25,355 nucleotides of DNA from Candidatus Poseidoniaceae archaeon (GCA_029250385.1 JAQXFJ010000055.1:1-25355); one strand, 5' to 3'; shown: positions 1 through 8,638, counted from the first letter of the stretch. The notes: generated by a model not told the origin, from the sequence alone. Made by a program: numbers and translations.

Positions 1-1454
1 ACTACATTGTTTGGGTCGCTGACCAACCTGTTTCAGACCTAAGTGGTGCTTGGGCTGCATTTGGTGATGACCCTGATAAATGCGGGTGTTTGAAGATTGA
101 TAAGCAATGGATTGACGAAGATAAAAACCCAATCGAATTAACTGTTTCAACTGCTCTGTATAGCCCACCAACTAATATGATGGACTTAACTATGGCGACT
201 CCGCAATTAATCAAACCCGATATTGAACTCTTTGTCACAGTAACTGTTCATGATATCAAAGGCAATGTATATTTGACAAACTTACCAGAAGCAGTGGTTA
301 CGCCAATCAATAATATTGTCGACACCCAACCACCTGCAAGATTAGTTGAGATGGAGTTGGCTGACAGACCTAATGATGATGGAACTGCACTGCTGTTTAC
401 TTTTGATTTGAGCGATGCGAGCGATGTTGGCTCATATGAGATATATGCTGCATCAAATCCATTCACCAGCGTCGTTGCGGGCGGCGGCGGCCCAACAACG
501 CCGATTGCCGTATTAGACAGAAATCCAAGTCTTCCTCACTTGATTGAGATTGTTGCAGGCGATATGCCTGTTGTCACAGGACTAGAAGTATGGGCTACTG
601 TTGTGGCAAGGGATACCGCTGGCAATGCATATTTAGACGACTTAACTGTAGTTTCAAGTCAATCTGTTGATGATGGTTTTGATGACTCTGGCGATTACAT
701 TACTCCAGTAGAAGACCTTACAGCAGAATGGTTTGACGGTGATGAAATAATAGTCTCATGGAGCGGCATCAATAACGGTGAAATTAGAGGATACAAGATT
801 TATATTTCTGATGAAGAATTCGATGGAATTACTTCGGCAATTGAAATTGGCGAGGTTCTGGCTTCGACCAACTTCTTGATTAATTCTGAGGTGTTTGAGG
901 ATTTGGATAACCAAACTACTTGGTATGTTGCAGTGTCTCCATTTGACGACTATACTACCAGGTCTTCGGTAACCTCTCTTGAAGTCCCACCAGCTGGCGC
1001 AACCGCCGTAGAAACTCCCGAAGATTCTAACGAAAATACTGACTTCAGTTCATTGTTGACGTCAACAAACTTACTGGCCGCGGGATTGTTAATTGTCGTG
1101 CTATTTTTGTTAATTGCTATTGTTAGATCTAGAGGCGATCAGCGCATGAAGGATAAATCATGGGAACTCCAAGAAGCCACTTGGGGGATTCAAGATGATT
1201 TGAGCTGGGGTGATTCTACACCAGCCAGTGTTGCCCCACAAGTTGCGCCACCACCGCAAATTACCCCACAGGCTCAAAGTGACATTTATTCTGCTGCTCA
1301 AAGAATTGATAATTCAAACCCATATCAAAGAGATCTATACCAACAGCAACAACCTGTTTTACAACCGCAAAACAGTGCGCTATTTAGTGAATTGAATAAT
1401 GAACAGGCCCCAAAACCAAATATCGACACATCGTTTTTGGATGACCTTCTGTGA
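1..1454 (+). CDS. Fibronectin-III-like surface protein, single-pass membrane anchor (5' partial)
   Basis: The reading frame is open from base 3 with no stop, so the gene starts before the window; the TTG at 90 is probably internal. The visible part has two or three beta-rich repeats resembling fibronectin type III domains: each begins near a proline pair or a 'TPV' turn and contains a 'SYEIY' or 'GYKIYIS' strand (roughly residues 80-190 and 203-300 counted from the TTG). A hydrophobic helix follows at about 326-346, then an arginine-containing stop-transfer and a tail of about 108 residues rich in Gln, Pro, Ser and Asn that ends in acidic residues. I infer a large extracellular adhesin-like or envelope protein with a cytoplasmic tail. 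The next gene starts only 9 nt downstream, so it is probably co-transcribed. The exact function is unknown. Confidence 0.75.
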   Translation, partial: YIVWVADQPVSDLSGAWAAFGDDPDKCGCLKIDKQWIDEDKNPIELTVSTALYSPPTNMMDLTMATPQLIKPDIELFVTVTVHDIKGNVYLTNLPEAVVTPINNIVDTQPPARLVEMELADRPNDDGTALLFTFDLSDASDVGSYEIYAASNPFTSVVAGGGGPTTPIAVLDRNPSLPHLIEIVAGDMPVVTGLEVWATVVARDTAGNAYLDDLTVVSSQSVDDGFDDSGDYITPVEDLTAEWFDGDEIIVSWSGINNGEIRGYKIYISDEEFDGITSAIEIGEVLASTNFLINSEVFEDLDNQTTWYVAVSPFDDYTTRSSVTSLEVPPAGATAVETPEDSNENTDFSSLLTSTNLLAAGLLIVVLFLLIAIVRSRGDQRMKDKSWELQEATWGIQDDLSWGDSTPASVAPQVAPPPQITPQAQSDIYSAAQRIDNSNPYQRDLYQQQQPVLQPQNSALFSELNNEQAPKPNIDTSFLDDLL

Positions 1455-1460
1455 GGTGAT
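1455..1460 (+). promoter_or_regulatory. Shine-Dalgarno GGTGAT for the pabC-like gene
   Basis: GGTGAT follows the TGA stop of the preceding gene directly and lies 3 nt before the TTG at 1464. It matches the complement of the conserved 16S rRNA 3' end (ATCACCTCC) and supports this TTG as the start. The same motif recurs before other genes in the window. Confidence 0.6.
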
Positions 1461-1463
1461 TGA

Positions 1464-2234
1464 TTGGCTGTTAAGCCCAGAGATTCGGTTTTTACCACAG
1501 TCATGTGGGATGGGAAAAGTAGTGTTGCTGACTTCGTTGCTCACTTAGAACGATTAAAAAATCACGCAGGACGTCTGCGCATAGAACTGCCAAGCGATTT
1601 AGATTCTATGGTAGCCAAGGCTATTTGTGACTTGGGCGAGGGTATGGAAAAAACTCAGAGACAACTTCTTACCATTAGTTATTCCAATTCAGATAATCTC
1701 GTTTTGACCTCAAGACCATTGCCAAAACTAAGATCCTCAGAGATACATGGCAAAACCAAACCTCTGCACAAATGGCTTGGAGATGTTACCGGAACTAAGC
1801 ATGGAGATTGGAAGCCGTATCTTGATGCGCGAGATGATGCTGAACAAAGTGGCGCTGATATTTCAATACTAGTCGATGATTTTACTATTGTCGACACTGA
1901 CAGAGCAAGTTTAGTAGTTATAGACGAGGACGGGACTGCTTACGTAAGCGATAGCAAATTGGGAGTAGACGGTATAACAAATCAGATAGTCTCGAGCGCA
2001 TTAAACTCAATTGGAATCCCGGTAATGAAGGCGCGACTCAATGAAAGAATGGTTGCTAGGTGCGAAGAAATATTGGTTACTGGGACCGGTATTGGATGTA
2101 GTAAATTAGTGACTATTGATGGAGAAATGATTGGCCGAGAAAAGTCGTTGATTTTTGAGAGATGTCGTGATATTCTCGCTCAACATTATTCTAACCCGAA
2201 CACTTGGACAAACATGTGCGAGTATCTACAATAG
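1464..2234 (+). CDS. pabC: PabC-like 4-amino-4-deoxychorismate lyase (PLP fold-type IV aminotransferase family)
   Basis: This protein should eliminate pyruvate from 4-amino-4-deoxychorismate to give p-aminobenzoate. The 256 residues fit the aminotransferase class IV fold in length and pattern. A 'GTKH' segment puts the probable PLP-binding lysine at Lys112, followed by an 'LDARDDAE' helix. Asp144 in 'VDTDRASL' sits where the family usually has Glu ('E...N'). A 'GTGIGCS' turn near residues 206-212 resembles the phosphate-binding loop region. Similarity to PabC proteins is weak, so the strongest support is context: the next gene is the PabB-PabA fusion and the two overlap by up to 31 nt. A branched-chain or D-amino acid aminotransferase of the same fold is the alternative. 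The start is TTG with a GGTGAT site. Confidence 0.7.
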   Translation: MAVKPRDSVFTTVMWDGKSSVADFVAHLERLKNHAGRLRIELPSDLDSMVAKAICDLGEGMEKTQRQLLTISYSNSDNLVLTSRPLPKLRSSEIHGKTKPLHKWLGDVTGTKHGDWKPYLDARDDAEQSGADISILVDDFTIVDTDRASLVVIDEDGTAYVSDSKLGVDGITNQIVSSALNSIGIPVMKARLNERMVARCEEILVTGTGIGCSKLVTIDGEMIGREKSLIFERCRDILAQHYSNPNTWTNMCEYLQ

Positions 2235-4471
2235 ATGGTATCAATGCGTTGGCATCTATCTTGATAGATGCTCAGTTACTTGGTAATGGTGCGATAGAAT
2301 TCGGTTCTTGTGACCTCATAATTATGAATTCTGGAGGCCCAGCAACCCATTTAGCTAATAATTCCATATTATGTGGACCAAGTAAAACTAGAGTGGTCAT
2401 AAAACAACCTCCATCAATCAAAACCAACCAAAAGGGCGATGCGTTATCAGGCCAAATAGAACTAGATTATCAAAAACTTAATTTCATTGCTGAGGTGGAA
2501 GAATGGAAGCATGGTTGCTGGTATCATGCCAACATAATTTCGGCAAATGATATAACAGATTTATTTGAAGAATTAACCGATTTAACTCCGGATGTAAAAT
2601 TTTTTGATAAAGAAACTGGTCTATTGCCCAATGGGCCCTTTTGGTCTGGTGCGATATCCTATGATTTTGTCCAATGGACTCAGCCACTGAATCTTGAAAA
2701 TGTGCCAGATGAAGGGGGTGTCATTGCTGTCATGTGGCTTATTGAAGATTATGTCACTCATTCGAAATCATCAAATGAATATCGAGTTGAAGGAACTAAT
2801 TCTAAATGGGTTAATCTAGTTTTGAAAACTATTAAAAATCGTGAAATTAATTATCAGATTGCTGAACAGTTACCCAATAATTCTGTGGAACAATCGTCGC
2901 TTTCTGATTTAGAACATGTTGCTAGTATTGAAAAAATAAAACACGCCATTGCTGAGGGAGTATTGTATCAAGTAAACTTTGGTAGGTTTTGGTCTGGTAG
3001 TTTAGTTGAACCACCCCTGACCATATTTCAGAGATTATGCCTTGTCAATCCTGCTCCGTTTTCGATATTTATTGAAGCCCACGACCTAGATTTGGCTATT
3101 GTGTCATCCTCCCCAGAAACCATGTTAAGAGCAGACGGCGGTAAAATCTCTACCGCTCCAATAAAGGGAACTGTTACTAGAGGAAGCAATCAATCTGAAG
3201 ATCTTGCTATGATCGAATCTATGATTGCCGATATTAAGGAGAGATCTGAGCATCGTATGTTAGTTGATTTGATGCGCAATGAATTGTCCTCTATATGTGA
3301 TGTTGGAACGGTTAATATCTCTCGCTTTGATGTTGAATCATATGCCAATGTCCATCACCTAGTCTCACATATTGGCGGACAACTTGCCCAAACCAAAACC
3401 AGTGCTGATGCGTTTGCTAATTTATTCCCAGGTGGAAGTATCACTGGATGCCCCAAAACAATGGTTTGTGCGGTAATTGATCAGATTGAACAACAAAACC
3501 GTTCATTTTGGACCGGCTCTGCGGGTTGGTTTCAACCTCACTCGGGGGATTGCTCTTGGAACATTTTGATTCGGACTCTTGAGGCTCGTAGAAGTGGCAA
3601 ACATTGGCATGGCAAAGTTGGAGCTGGGGGCGGCATTACAATTAGGTCAAATCCTGAAAATGAAGTAGAGGAATCAATTTGGAAATCCCAAGCCATTAGG
3701 AAGGTTTGTGGCTGGCTGCCACCTGATTTTGATAAGACAAATATTGGGAAGTTAGAACGAACTTCGTTAGAAATTGAGAATATGTTTGAATATCAAAAAG
3801 CTGGAAAAATTTTCACTATAACCAATATTCTCACTGAGTCAGAGTTACTCAAAGACCGAGTATTAATTATTGATAATTTGGATTCTTTTACCCTCAACAT
3901 CGCTCATGCGATTGCCGGTCTAGGTCGAGAAATATGCATCATAAACGGTAGGGATAAAAGTGCTAACCAGTTGAGTAATAATGGCAACCTGTTAGAGGTT
4001 TTGAGCCAGTTTCAGCCTTCACACATCATAATCGGGCCCGGGCCAGGAAAACCACAAGATTCAGAATTAACCATGGCAATGGCTAAATTATGTCTCGAAG
4101 AAGATTTGAAGATTCCGTTACTAGGTATTTGTTTAGGGCACCAAGCATTAGGAATATCTGATGGTTACCAACTCATCAAAGATCCTAATGGAGCGGTTCA
4201 TGGCTCTCCTGTAACCTGTCAAAATGATAATTCCGGTCTATTTGTTAACTCTAGTAAATCTGGAACTTATGTTAGATATAACTCGTTACTAATAAGCCAA
4301 GCGAAGAAACATGAATTAGTGCCAAATATATTCGATGAAAGCGGTGCGATAATGGGTATGCGTCACAAATCTAAAAATATACACGGTGTTCAATTTCATC
4401 CAGAGTCAATCGGTTCCTCAAACGGATTGCAGATTTTCAGTTCATTCTTGGAACTTCAATCGGATGCTTGA
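2204..4471 (+). CDS. pabB-pabA: Aminodeoxychorismate synthase, PabB-PabA fusion
   Basis: This enzyme should use glutamine to aminate chorismate to 4-amino-4-deoxychorismate. Residues ~230-505 form the chorismate-binding synthase domain: 'PIKGT' at 319-323, where Lys is typical of PabB and Ala is typical of anthranilate synthase TrpE; 'EHRMLVDL' at 349-356; and 'FPGGSITGCPK' at 408-418. Residues ~551-755 form a class I glutamine amidotransferase with oxyanion motif 'GPGPG' at 611-615, nucleophile Cys643 in 'GICLGHQ', and His732/Glu734 in 'HPES'. Both active sites look intact. The synthase-then-amidotransferase order is like TrpEG and opposite to the eukaryotic PabA-PabB fusion. The start is TTG at 2204 (31 nt overlap with pabC) or GTG at 2216. 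Anthranilate synthase is less likely given the Lys and the PabC neighbour. Confidence 0.88.
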   Translation: MDKHVRVSTIDGINALASILIDAQLLGNGAIEFGSCDLIIMNSGGPATHLANNSILCGPSKTRVVIKQPPSIKTNQKGDALSGQIELDYQKLNFIAEVEEWKHGCWYHANIISANDITDLFEELTDLTPDVKFFDKETGLLPNGPFWSGAISYDFVQWTQPLNLENVPDEGGVIAVMWLIEDYVTHSKSSNEYRVEGTNSKWVNLVLKTIKNREINYQIAEQLPNNSVEQSSLSDLEHVASIEKIKHAIAEGVLYQVNFGRFWSGSLVEPPLTIFQRLCLVNPAPFSIFIEAHDLDLAIVSSSPETMLRADGGKISTAPIKGTVTRGSNQSEDLAMIESMIADIKERSEHRMLVDLMRNELSSICDVGTVNISRFDVESYANVHHLVSHIGGQLAQTKTSADAFANLFPGGSITGCPKTMVCAVIDQIEQQNRSFWTGSAGWFQPHSGDCSWNILIRTLEARRSGKHWHGKVGAGGGITIRSNPENEVEESIWKSQAIRKVCGWLPPDFDKTNIGKLERTSLEIENMFEYQKAGKIFTITNILTESELLKDRVLIIDNLDSFTLNIAHAIAGLGREICIINGRDKSANQLSNNGNLLEVLSQFQPSHIIIGPGPGKPQDSELTMAMAKLCLEEDLKIPLLGICLGHQALGISDGYQLIKDPNGAVHGSPVTCQNDNSGLFVNSSKSGTYVRYNSLLISQAKKHELVPNIFDESGAIMGMRHKSKNIHGVQFHPESIGSSNGLQIFSSFLELQSDA

Positions 4472-4508
4472 AGAATCAAGACCATTTCCGGTAACATGAG
4501 GGAGTTAC

Positions 4509-4895
4509 ATGCCGACATGCAGGTTCTGTTTGGGAACTTTTTCTAGAGACCAATTCATTCATGGAAATGGTCCACGTGCTCAAGTTTGTATTCGTTGTGC
4601 TGTAGACCGTAAAATGGCTTCAGAAGATGAAATAGAAAACCTCTATAATGAAAAATTACGTAATGCAAGGCTGTCTTTGGTTGCAAGAAGATACAGTATG
4701 TTTCTCTACATTCCGGTCCTTTGGACACTTTGGGGGATGTATATCAGTTCAGTAGACCCTTGGGGGATGTATTTCTTGATTATTTTAATCGGTTTGACGC
4801 TGTTTGCGCCTGTTTGGTTTTTCATAAGGGGCGCTCACTTTGCTGGGAACCTCGCAAGACTCACCCCAAATTATGAAAGACCAAAGGGTCACTGA
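4509..4895 (+). CDS. Small zinc-ribbon protein with two membrane helices
   Basis: I do not recognise this family. The 128-residue product has an N-terminal 'CRFC' pair (Cys4, Cys7) and a second 'CIRC' pair (Cys27, Cys30), a spacing that fits one zinc ribbon. A charged helix follows (about 38-60), then two hydrophobic segments (about 64-84 and 88-108) and a basic C-terminus. This suggests a cytoplasmic zinc module tethered to the membrane. The ATG is preceded by GAGGGAG at 4498-4504. It lies 37 nt after pabB-pabA and may be the last gene of that transcript. Its stop codon is directly next to the stop of the convergent GTPase gene. Confidence 0.75.
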   Translation: MPTCRFCLGTFSRDQFIHGNGPRAQVCIRCAVDRKMASEDEIENLYNEKLRNARLSLVARRYSMFLYIPVLWTLWGMYISSVDPWGMYFLIILIGLTLFAPVWFFIRGAHFAGNLARLTPNYERPKGH

Positions 4896-6176
4896 TTATT
4901 TGGAATGAATCTTAAGTACGTCTCCGTCGCTTAATTGATAATCAGAACCAACAGCTCTTCGAGAACGTCCATCAACTCCTTTGATAAAGCCGTCCCCTAA
5001 GTCACTGTGGACCATGTATGCTAATTCCTTTGCAGCCAGTCCAACTGGTACTACAAAGGCATCAGGAAGTACCTTTCCATCACCGTCAGTCCATTGGCCT
5101 TCATCTTGCACAGGATAAACTACGATATGGTCTAATTGATCAAACAATACCTTGTCTATTATGTCAGAAACTCCAGTAGACCCACTAGAAGTTAATTTTT
5201 GACTCATTTTTTCTAGTGCTTCATTCTGCTTTGGATTCAAATTATCTTGCTGGAGAATTTCAAAAGTGGATTTCCCAGATTGATAGTCGATTATGCCTGC
5301 TGATGCTGCTCGCATCAATGCTAACTCCATGTCTGCCATACAGGGTATTATTATTCCATTAGCCTGAAGCTTCGCAATTACTCCTTCGGGAGACATGTCG
5401 AATTTATTAGCAGCAATGTGGATTGGAAACAATTCGCTTCTAAGACAAGTCGCTAGTAAACCAAGGGTTTCACTACTCCAATCCCAAGGAGGGCTAGAAT
5501 CTTTATTCTGTTGTTTGAATGATTCAAATCCCCTTGTAACTAATACTATTGAGGAACCAAGGCCGGTTAATTTCTCATGTAAAAAGCTCAAAATTCCTTT
5601 TTCTCCTTCTGATTGTACCCTCCTTACACCCCGAGCCCAACTTTCTTTTAGTAGACCTAGAATCCAATTGTCTAACTCCTTTGAAAGGAAATCAATTTCT
5701 TGCTGTACCGATTTTGCAGCAGCGATTGAATCTTGTTCCACTGCCTTTGGATTTCCTTCGATATCCGTGGTTCCGGCAGCATCAACCACCTGAATAAGTG
5801 CATCACAGTTGGACAAATCTGCAAGGAATGCGTTTCCTCGACCCCTGCCCTCACTGGCTCCAGGGACCAAACCTGCTACGTCAACAAGATAACAGGGTAC
5901 TAAGCGCTTGAACCCGATACAATCACCGGTCCGAGGTTGGCAAATACTTCCTTTACGTGGGTCGTCTAGAGAAATAGGCGCTAAACGACCATCTGCCTCG
6001 TAACGTTGCCGTAGTTCTTTACACGGACAGTCAAGTCTTGCAGAAATAAATGCGACACCAACATTCGGTTCAATGGTACAGAATGGATAATTGGCAATAT
6101 CAACTTTGGCGAGGGTTGCGGATGAAAAAAATGTTGATTTACCAACATTAGGCTTGCCGACTAAGCCAATTTTCAT
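4896..6176 (-). CDS. ychF: Archaeal YchF/Obg-type translation-associated GTPase with TGS domain
   Basis: This is a ribosome-associated P-loop NTPase of the YchF/COG0012 group. The G1 motif 'GKPNVGKS' is at residues 7-14, G3 'DVAGL' at 99-103 followed by 'GASEGRGRGN', and G4 'NKFD' at 257-260. A C-terminal TGS domain spans about 350-426 and ends 'LSDGDVLKIHSK'. The 'CPCKEL' stretch at 50-55 with further Cys at 79 and 86 is familiar from archaeal members, but there is an extra loop of roughly 20 residues between the Cys pairs (about 56-76), which makes the 426-residue protein longer than the roughly 395 I remember for the family. The gene lies 13 nt downstream of the oxidase-like gene on the same strand and may be read from that transcript. 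Confidence 0.9.
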   Translation of the reverse strand: MKIGLVGKPNVGKSTFFSSATLAKVDIANYPFCTIEPNVGVAFISARLDCPCKELRQRYEADGRLAPISLDDPRKGSICQPRTGDCIGFKRLVPCYLVDVAGLVPGASEGRGRGNAFLADLSNCDALIQVVDAAGTTDIEGNPKAVEQDSIAAAKSVQQEIDFLSKELDNWILGLLKESWARGVRRVQSEGEKGILSFLHEKLTGLGSSIVLVTRGFESFKQQNKDSSPPWDWSSETLGLLATCLRSELFPIHIAANKFDMSPEGVIAKLQANGIIIPCMADMELALMRAASAGIIDYQSGKSTFEILQQDNLNPKQNEALEKMSQKLTSSGSTGVSDIIDKVLFDQLDHIVVYPVQDEGQWTDGDGKVLPDAFVVPVGLAAKELAYMVHSDLGDGFIKGVDGRSRRAVGSDYQLSDGDVLKIHSK

Positions 6177-6189
6177 AGGAAGTCTTCCA

Positions 6190-8349
6190 TCATTCGCCTA
6201 ATATTGCAGCCACTAATTCGGCCTTTGTTCCTGTTGCTGCAACGCCTTTCTCTTTAGCAATAGATACTAACTCTGCTTTCTTTAGTTTACCTAGATCGGT
6301 TTTTGAGAGTTCATTACTAGCCTCATCTTCTACCTCTTCCGGCTCTGGTGAACCGTATGCTGCTGCAATCTTTGCTAAGGCAATATCTAGCTCTGGAAGA
6401 TTGATGTTTCCATCGCTATCAAGATCAATGGCAGCTACAAGTTCGTCTACTTCCCATGGTGGGAAATCACCTACGTCACTATTTAGCAAAGCTTGTTGAA
6501 ATTCGAATCCATCTATGCTACCTGAGTCATCTAAGTCAATTGATTTGAAGAAGTCAAATACTGTTTGGCCACTGTTATTTAGATAATCAACTAGCATCAT
6601 CAATTCCTTCGCAGGACCTTTATTCTCTTCATGGGCTTCATCTACAGGCTCTTCTTCTGGGAATTCAGTAATTTCGTCGTTATGCAAGGTTGCAGAGACG
6701 GCTATTACTGTTGAGCCACCTTCGTCATCGGTTGCATCACCAATTACCAGATTAGTGTTTACACCAACTCCGCGACCTAATAATTGTTGGATAGTGGTAC
6801 TAGTTCCTTCGACCAGGGTATATGTTTCTACATCAGAAATTTTAGAACCAACTTCGGCAATTTTCTGCGATGAAGTGCCGGTTCTGATCAAAACTAACGT
6901 TGCTAGAATCACAGAGATAGGTACAAGGTAAAACATAGCTGCAGCAACCAGGTAGAATCCTGATGTTGAAGCAACTACATCTTCGACTCCCGAGTCTAAT
7001 ACTGCCTTTGAGGTAAAGTCACCAATCAACATAGTGATTGTTGCGGTTAGACCTCCTAACATCATAAACCACACAGACATGTTTGCTCTTGATGGCTCGG
7101 CTAGTTTGTTTCCAGTTGCTAATGGGTAAGAAGAGAAGATTGCAGATAGCATCATTAATCCACCAACAGTGTACATAAATCCGTTGTTAATAGTAGAGGA
7201 CATAGTTAGCATTTGGTTAGTTCCAGTAAAGGTATCCATTGCGGTGAAGTAACTGCCAACAGCAAATATTGGCAACAAGAACATTGCTAATGTTGCCGAC
7301 AGGGCTCCTGGGTGTTTTAGTACGCCACTAGAGTTAGACGAAGCAGTTGCTAGTAGATTGACTGAACCGGCAAATAAGGGCAGTAGAGAGAATGTCAGCA
7401 GTAGTGCTCCAACATTTTGTAGTAACTCTCCGGCGTCTGCAGAGGTCATGAAGAATGGTGGGACTGTTAAAAACAGAAGAACCATATTTGCTTTTAGTAA
7501 AGAACCTGACCAAATAGGAGCTTTTGCCGCATGAGGGATTACATGGTACGCTAATGCAAACATCAAAGCGAGTGGAACCCAACTCTCAAGCACACGCTCT
7601 GACATCCAAACCATTTGAGTATTATCTGTTGCCTCTCCTATTACGTAATACAATGAAGCGATTAACTTGGACACTATCGCCATAATGAGGAACCAAGCAG
7701 TTACTGAAGTAGACCCGTCATCACGTTGCGAATAGGTCGCTAATACATTCATTAGCAATGCGGTAAACAATAGGCTTGAAACAACATAGTTTACCATTAA
7801 TGAAATTAAATCTCTAATGGTTTCCGCATCTGCAATGTCGGCAAAATTGAAGATTATTGGAATTAGAATTAGATTAAATGAGAGGGATGCAGTATACAAT
7901 ACAGCAACCATTGAAGCACTTGCTTCGCTGGCCAAACGATTGTTGCCAGCACGAGCGACAGCAACCAAACATCCTCCTATCAGCAGATAGGTGAAAGATA
8001 TCAACATCACAGCAGATGTGAAGTCTGCTAAGGCTGAACCATCATCATATGACCATCCTATACTAGCCAATGAGTCCAAAGCGGTTGGGTCGTAATTATG
8101 CCATATGGCAATAAAACTACTAATCACAGTGAGAATAAACCATCCTGTTCCAAATTTCATCCAAGTCCTACTACCGCTTCCCGGTTCGTCTTTGAATAGA
8201 TCAACTAGACCAACTGGTGCCTTATTCATCAAGAATAAGGCAAATTGCCTCAATGGCACTCCCATTGTTCCAACGCCGTTGGTTACATAATAGGAAACGA
8301 CCAATAGTGCCGCTAGTAATATTGCTGCTGAAATGAAAATTGGTTCCAT
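6190..8349 (-). CDS. Heme-copper-oxidase-like (CcoN-like) membrane protein without metal ligands, with EF-hand pair and SAP-like tail
   Basis: This 719-residue protein has about 12-13 hydrophobic helices over residues 1-490. Its order and turns line up with cbb3 oxidase subunit I (CcoN, compared from memory): 'ATDNTQMVW...YHVIPHAAKAPIWS' at 240-281 parallels the CuB-helix segment, 'TVPPFF' at 295-300 the 'GPHH' helix, and 'TINNGF' at 386-391 the 'TIGHVH' helix. The six ligand histidines are replaced in this alignment by Phe110, Arg252, Phe299, Phe300, Asn389 and Phe391, so it should bind neither heme nor copper. The soluble tail has two canonical EF-hand loops (605-616 and 642-653) and a SAP/HeH-like helical domain at about 683-717. 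Upstream AGGGG supports the ATG. The 13 nt gap to the 89-residue membrane gene upstream suggests a pair. Its role is unknown; a calcium-responsive structural or sensing protein is a guess. Confidence 0.8.
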   Translation of the reverse strand: MEPIFISAAILLAALLVVSYYVTNGVGTMGVPLRQFALFLMNKAPVGLVDLFKDEPGSGSRTWMKFGTGWFILTVISSFIAIWHNYDPTALDSLASIGWSYDDGSALADFTSAVMLISFTYLLIGGCLVAVARAGNNRLASEASASMVAVLYTASLSFNLILIPIIFNFADIADAETIRDLISLMVNYVVSSLLFTALLMNVLATYSQRDDGSTSVTAWFLIMAIVSKLIASLYYVIGEATDNTQMVWMSERVLESWVPLALMFALAYHVIPHAAKAPIWSGSLLKANMVLLFLTVPPFFMTSADAGELLQNVGALLLTFSLLPLFAGSVNLLATASSNSSGVLKHPGALSATLAMFLLPIFAVGSYFTAMDTFTGTNQMLTMSSTINNGFMYTVGGLMMLSAIFSSYPLATGNKLAEPSRANMSVWFMMLGGLTATITMLIGDFTSKAVLDSGVEDVVASTSGFYLVAAAMFYLVPISVILATLVLIRTGTSSQKIAEVGSKISDVETYTLVEGTSTTIQQLLGRGVGVNTNLVIGDATDDEGGSTVIAVSATLHNDEITEFPEEEPVDEAHEENKGPAKELMMLVDYLNNSGQTVFDFFKSIDLDDSGSIDGFEFQQALLNSDVGDFPPWEVDELVAAIDLDSDGNINLPELDIALAKIAAAYGSPEPEEVEDEASNELSKTDLGKLKKAELVSIAKEKGVAATGTKAELVAAILGE

Positions 8350-8362
8350 ATTCTAAACCCCT

Positions 8363-8632
8363 TTATTCGACGATTACCTCGCCGATTAATGTCGCAACTA
8401 CGACTCCAATTCCAACAATAATCCCAACTAAATAATACCAAATTCCGCTGCCACCAAGGTTACCAATAAACGGTACAACATCACCCAGAATAGGCATTGC
8501 GTCCCAGCCAAATACATTGGAAAATAAAGCAAATAATCCAAACACACCAACAAACATCAGTGTAAGTGCTACTCGTCCCATGGATGGTTGGCCTGTTCCG
8601 ACTGTTACATCCGGCAATATTGAGTTATTCAT
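8363..8632 (-). CDS. Small two-helix membrane protein, neighbour of the oxidase-like protein
   Basis: I do not recognise this 89-residue protein. It has a polar N-terminus of about 18 residues, a hydrophobic helix at about 20-41, a Gly/Pro-containing loop, and a second helix at about 65-86 with repeated Gly and Val. It starts at an ATG with GGGTGA at 8639-8644 (6 nt spacer) and lies 13 nt upstream of the oxidase-like gene on the same strand, so it is probably the first gene of that transcript and possibly a small accessory subunit. No heme or copper motif is visible. A 7-bp perfect hairpin lies just upstream of its ribosome binding site. Confidence 0.7.
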   Translation of the reverse strand: MNNSILPDVTVGTGQPSMGRVALTLMFVGVFGLFALFSNVFGWDAMPILGDVVPFIGNLGGSGIWYYLVGIIVGIGVVVATLIGEVIVE

Positions 8633-8638
8633 TTCATC

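Noticed and set aside
2204..4471. Anthranilate synthase TrpEG as the identity of the fusion.
   Set aside because: The 'PIKGT' lysine and the adjacent PabC-like gene favour aminodeoxychorismate synthase, and no other trp gene is nearby.
5395..5854. Several open frames on the plus strand and in another minus frame inside the GTPase gene.
   Set aside because: They overlap the well-supported GTPase, have no ribosome sites and show low-complexity, antisense-like composition.
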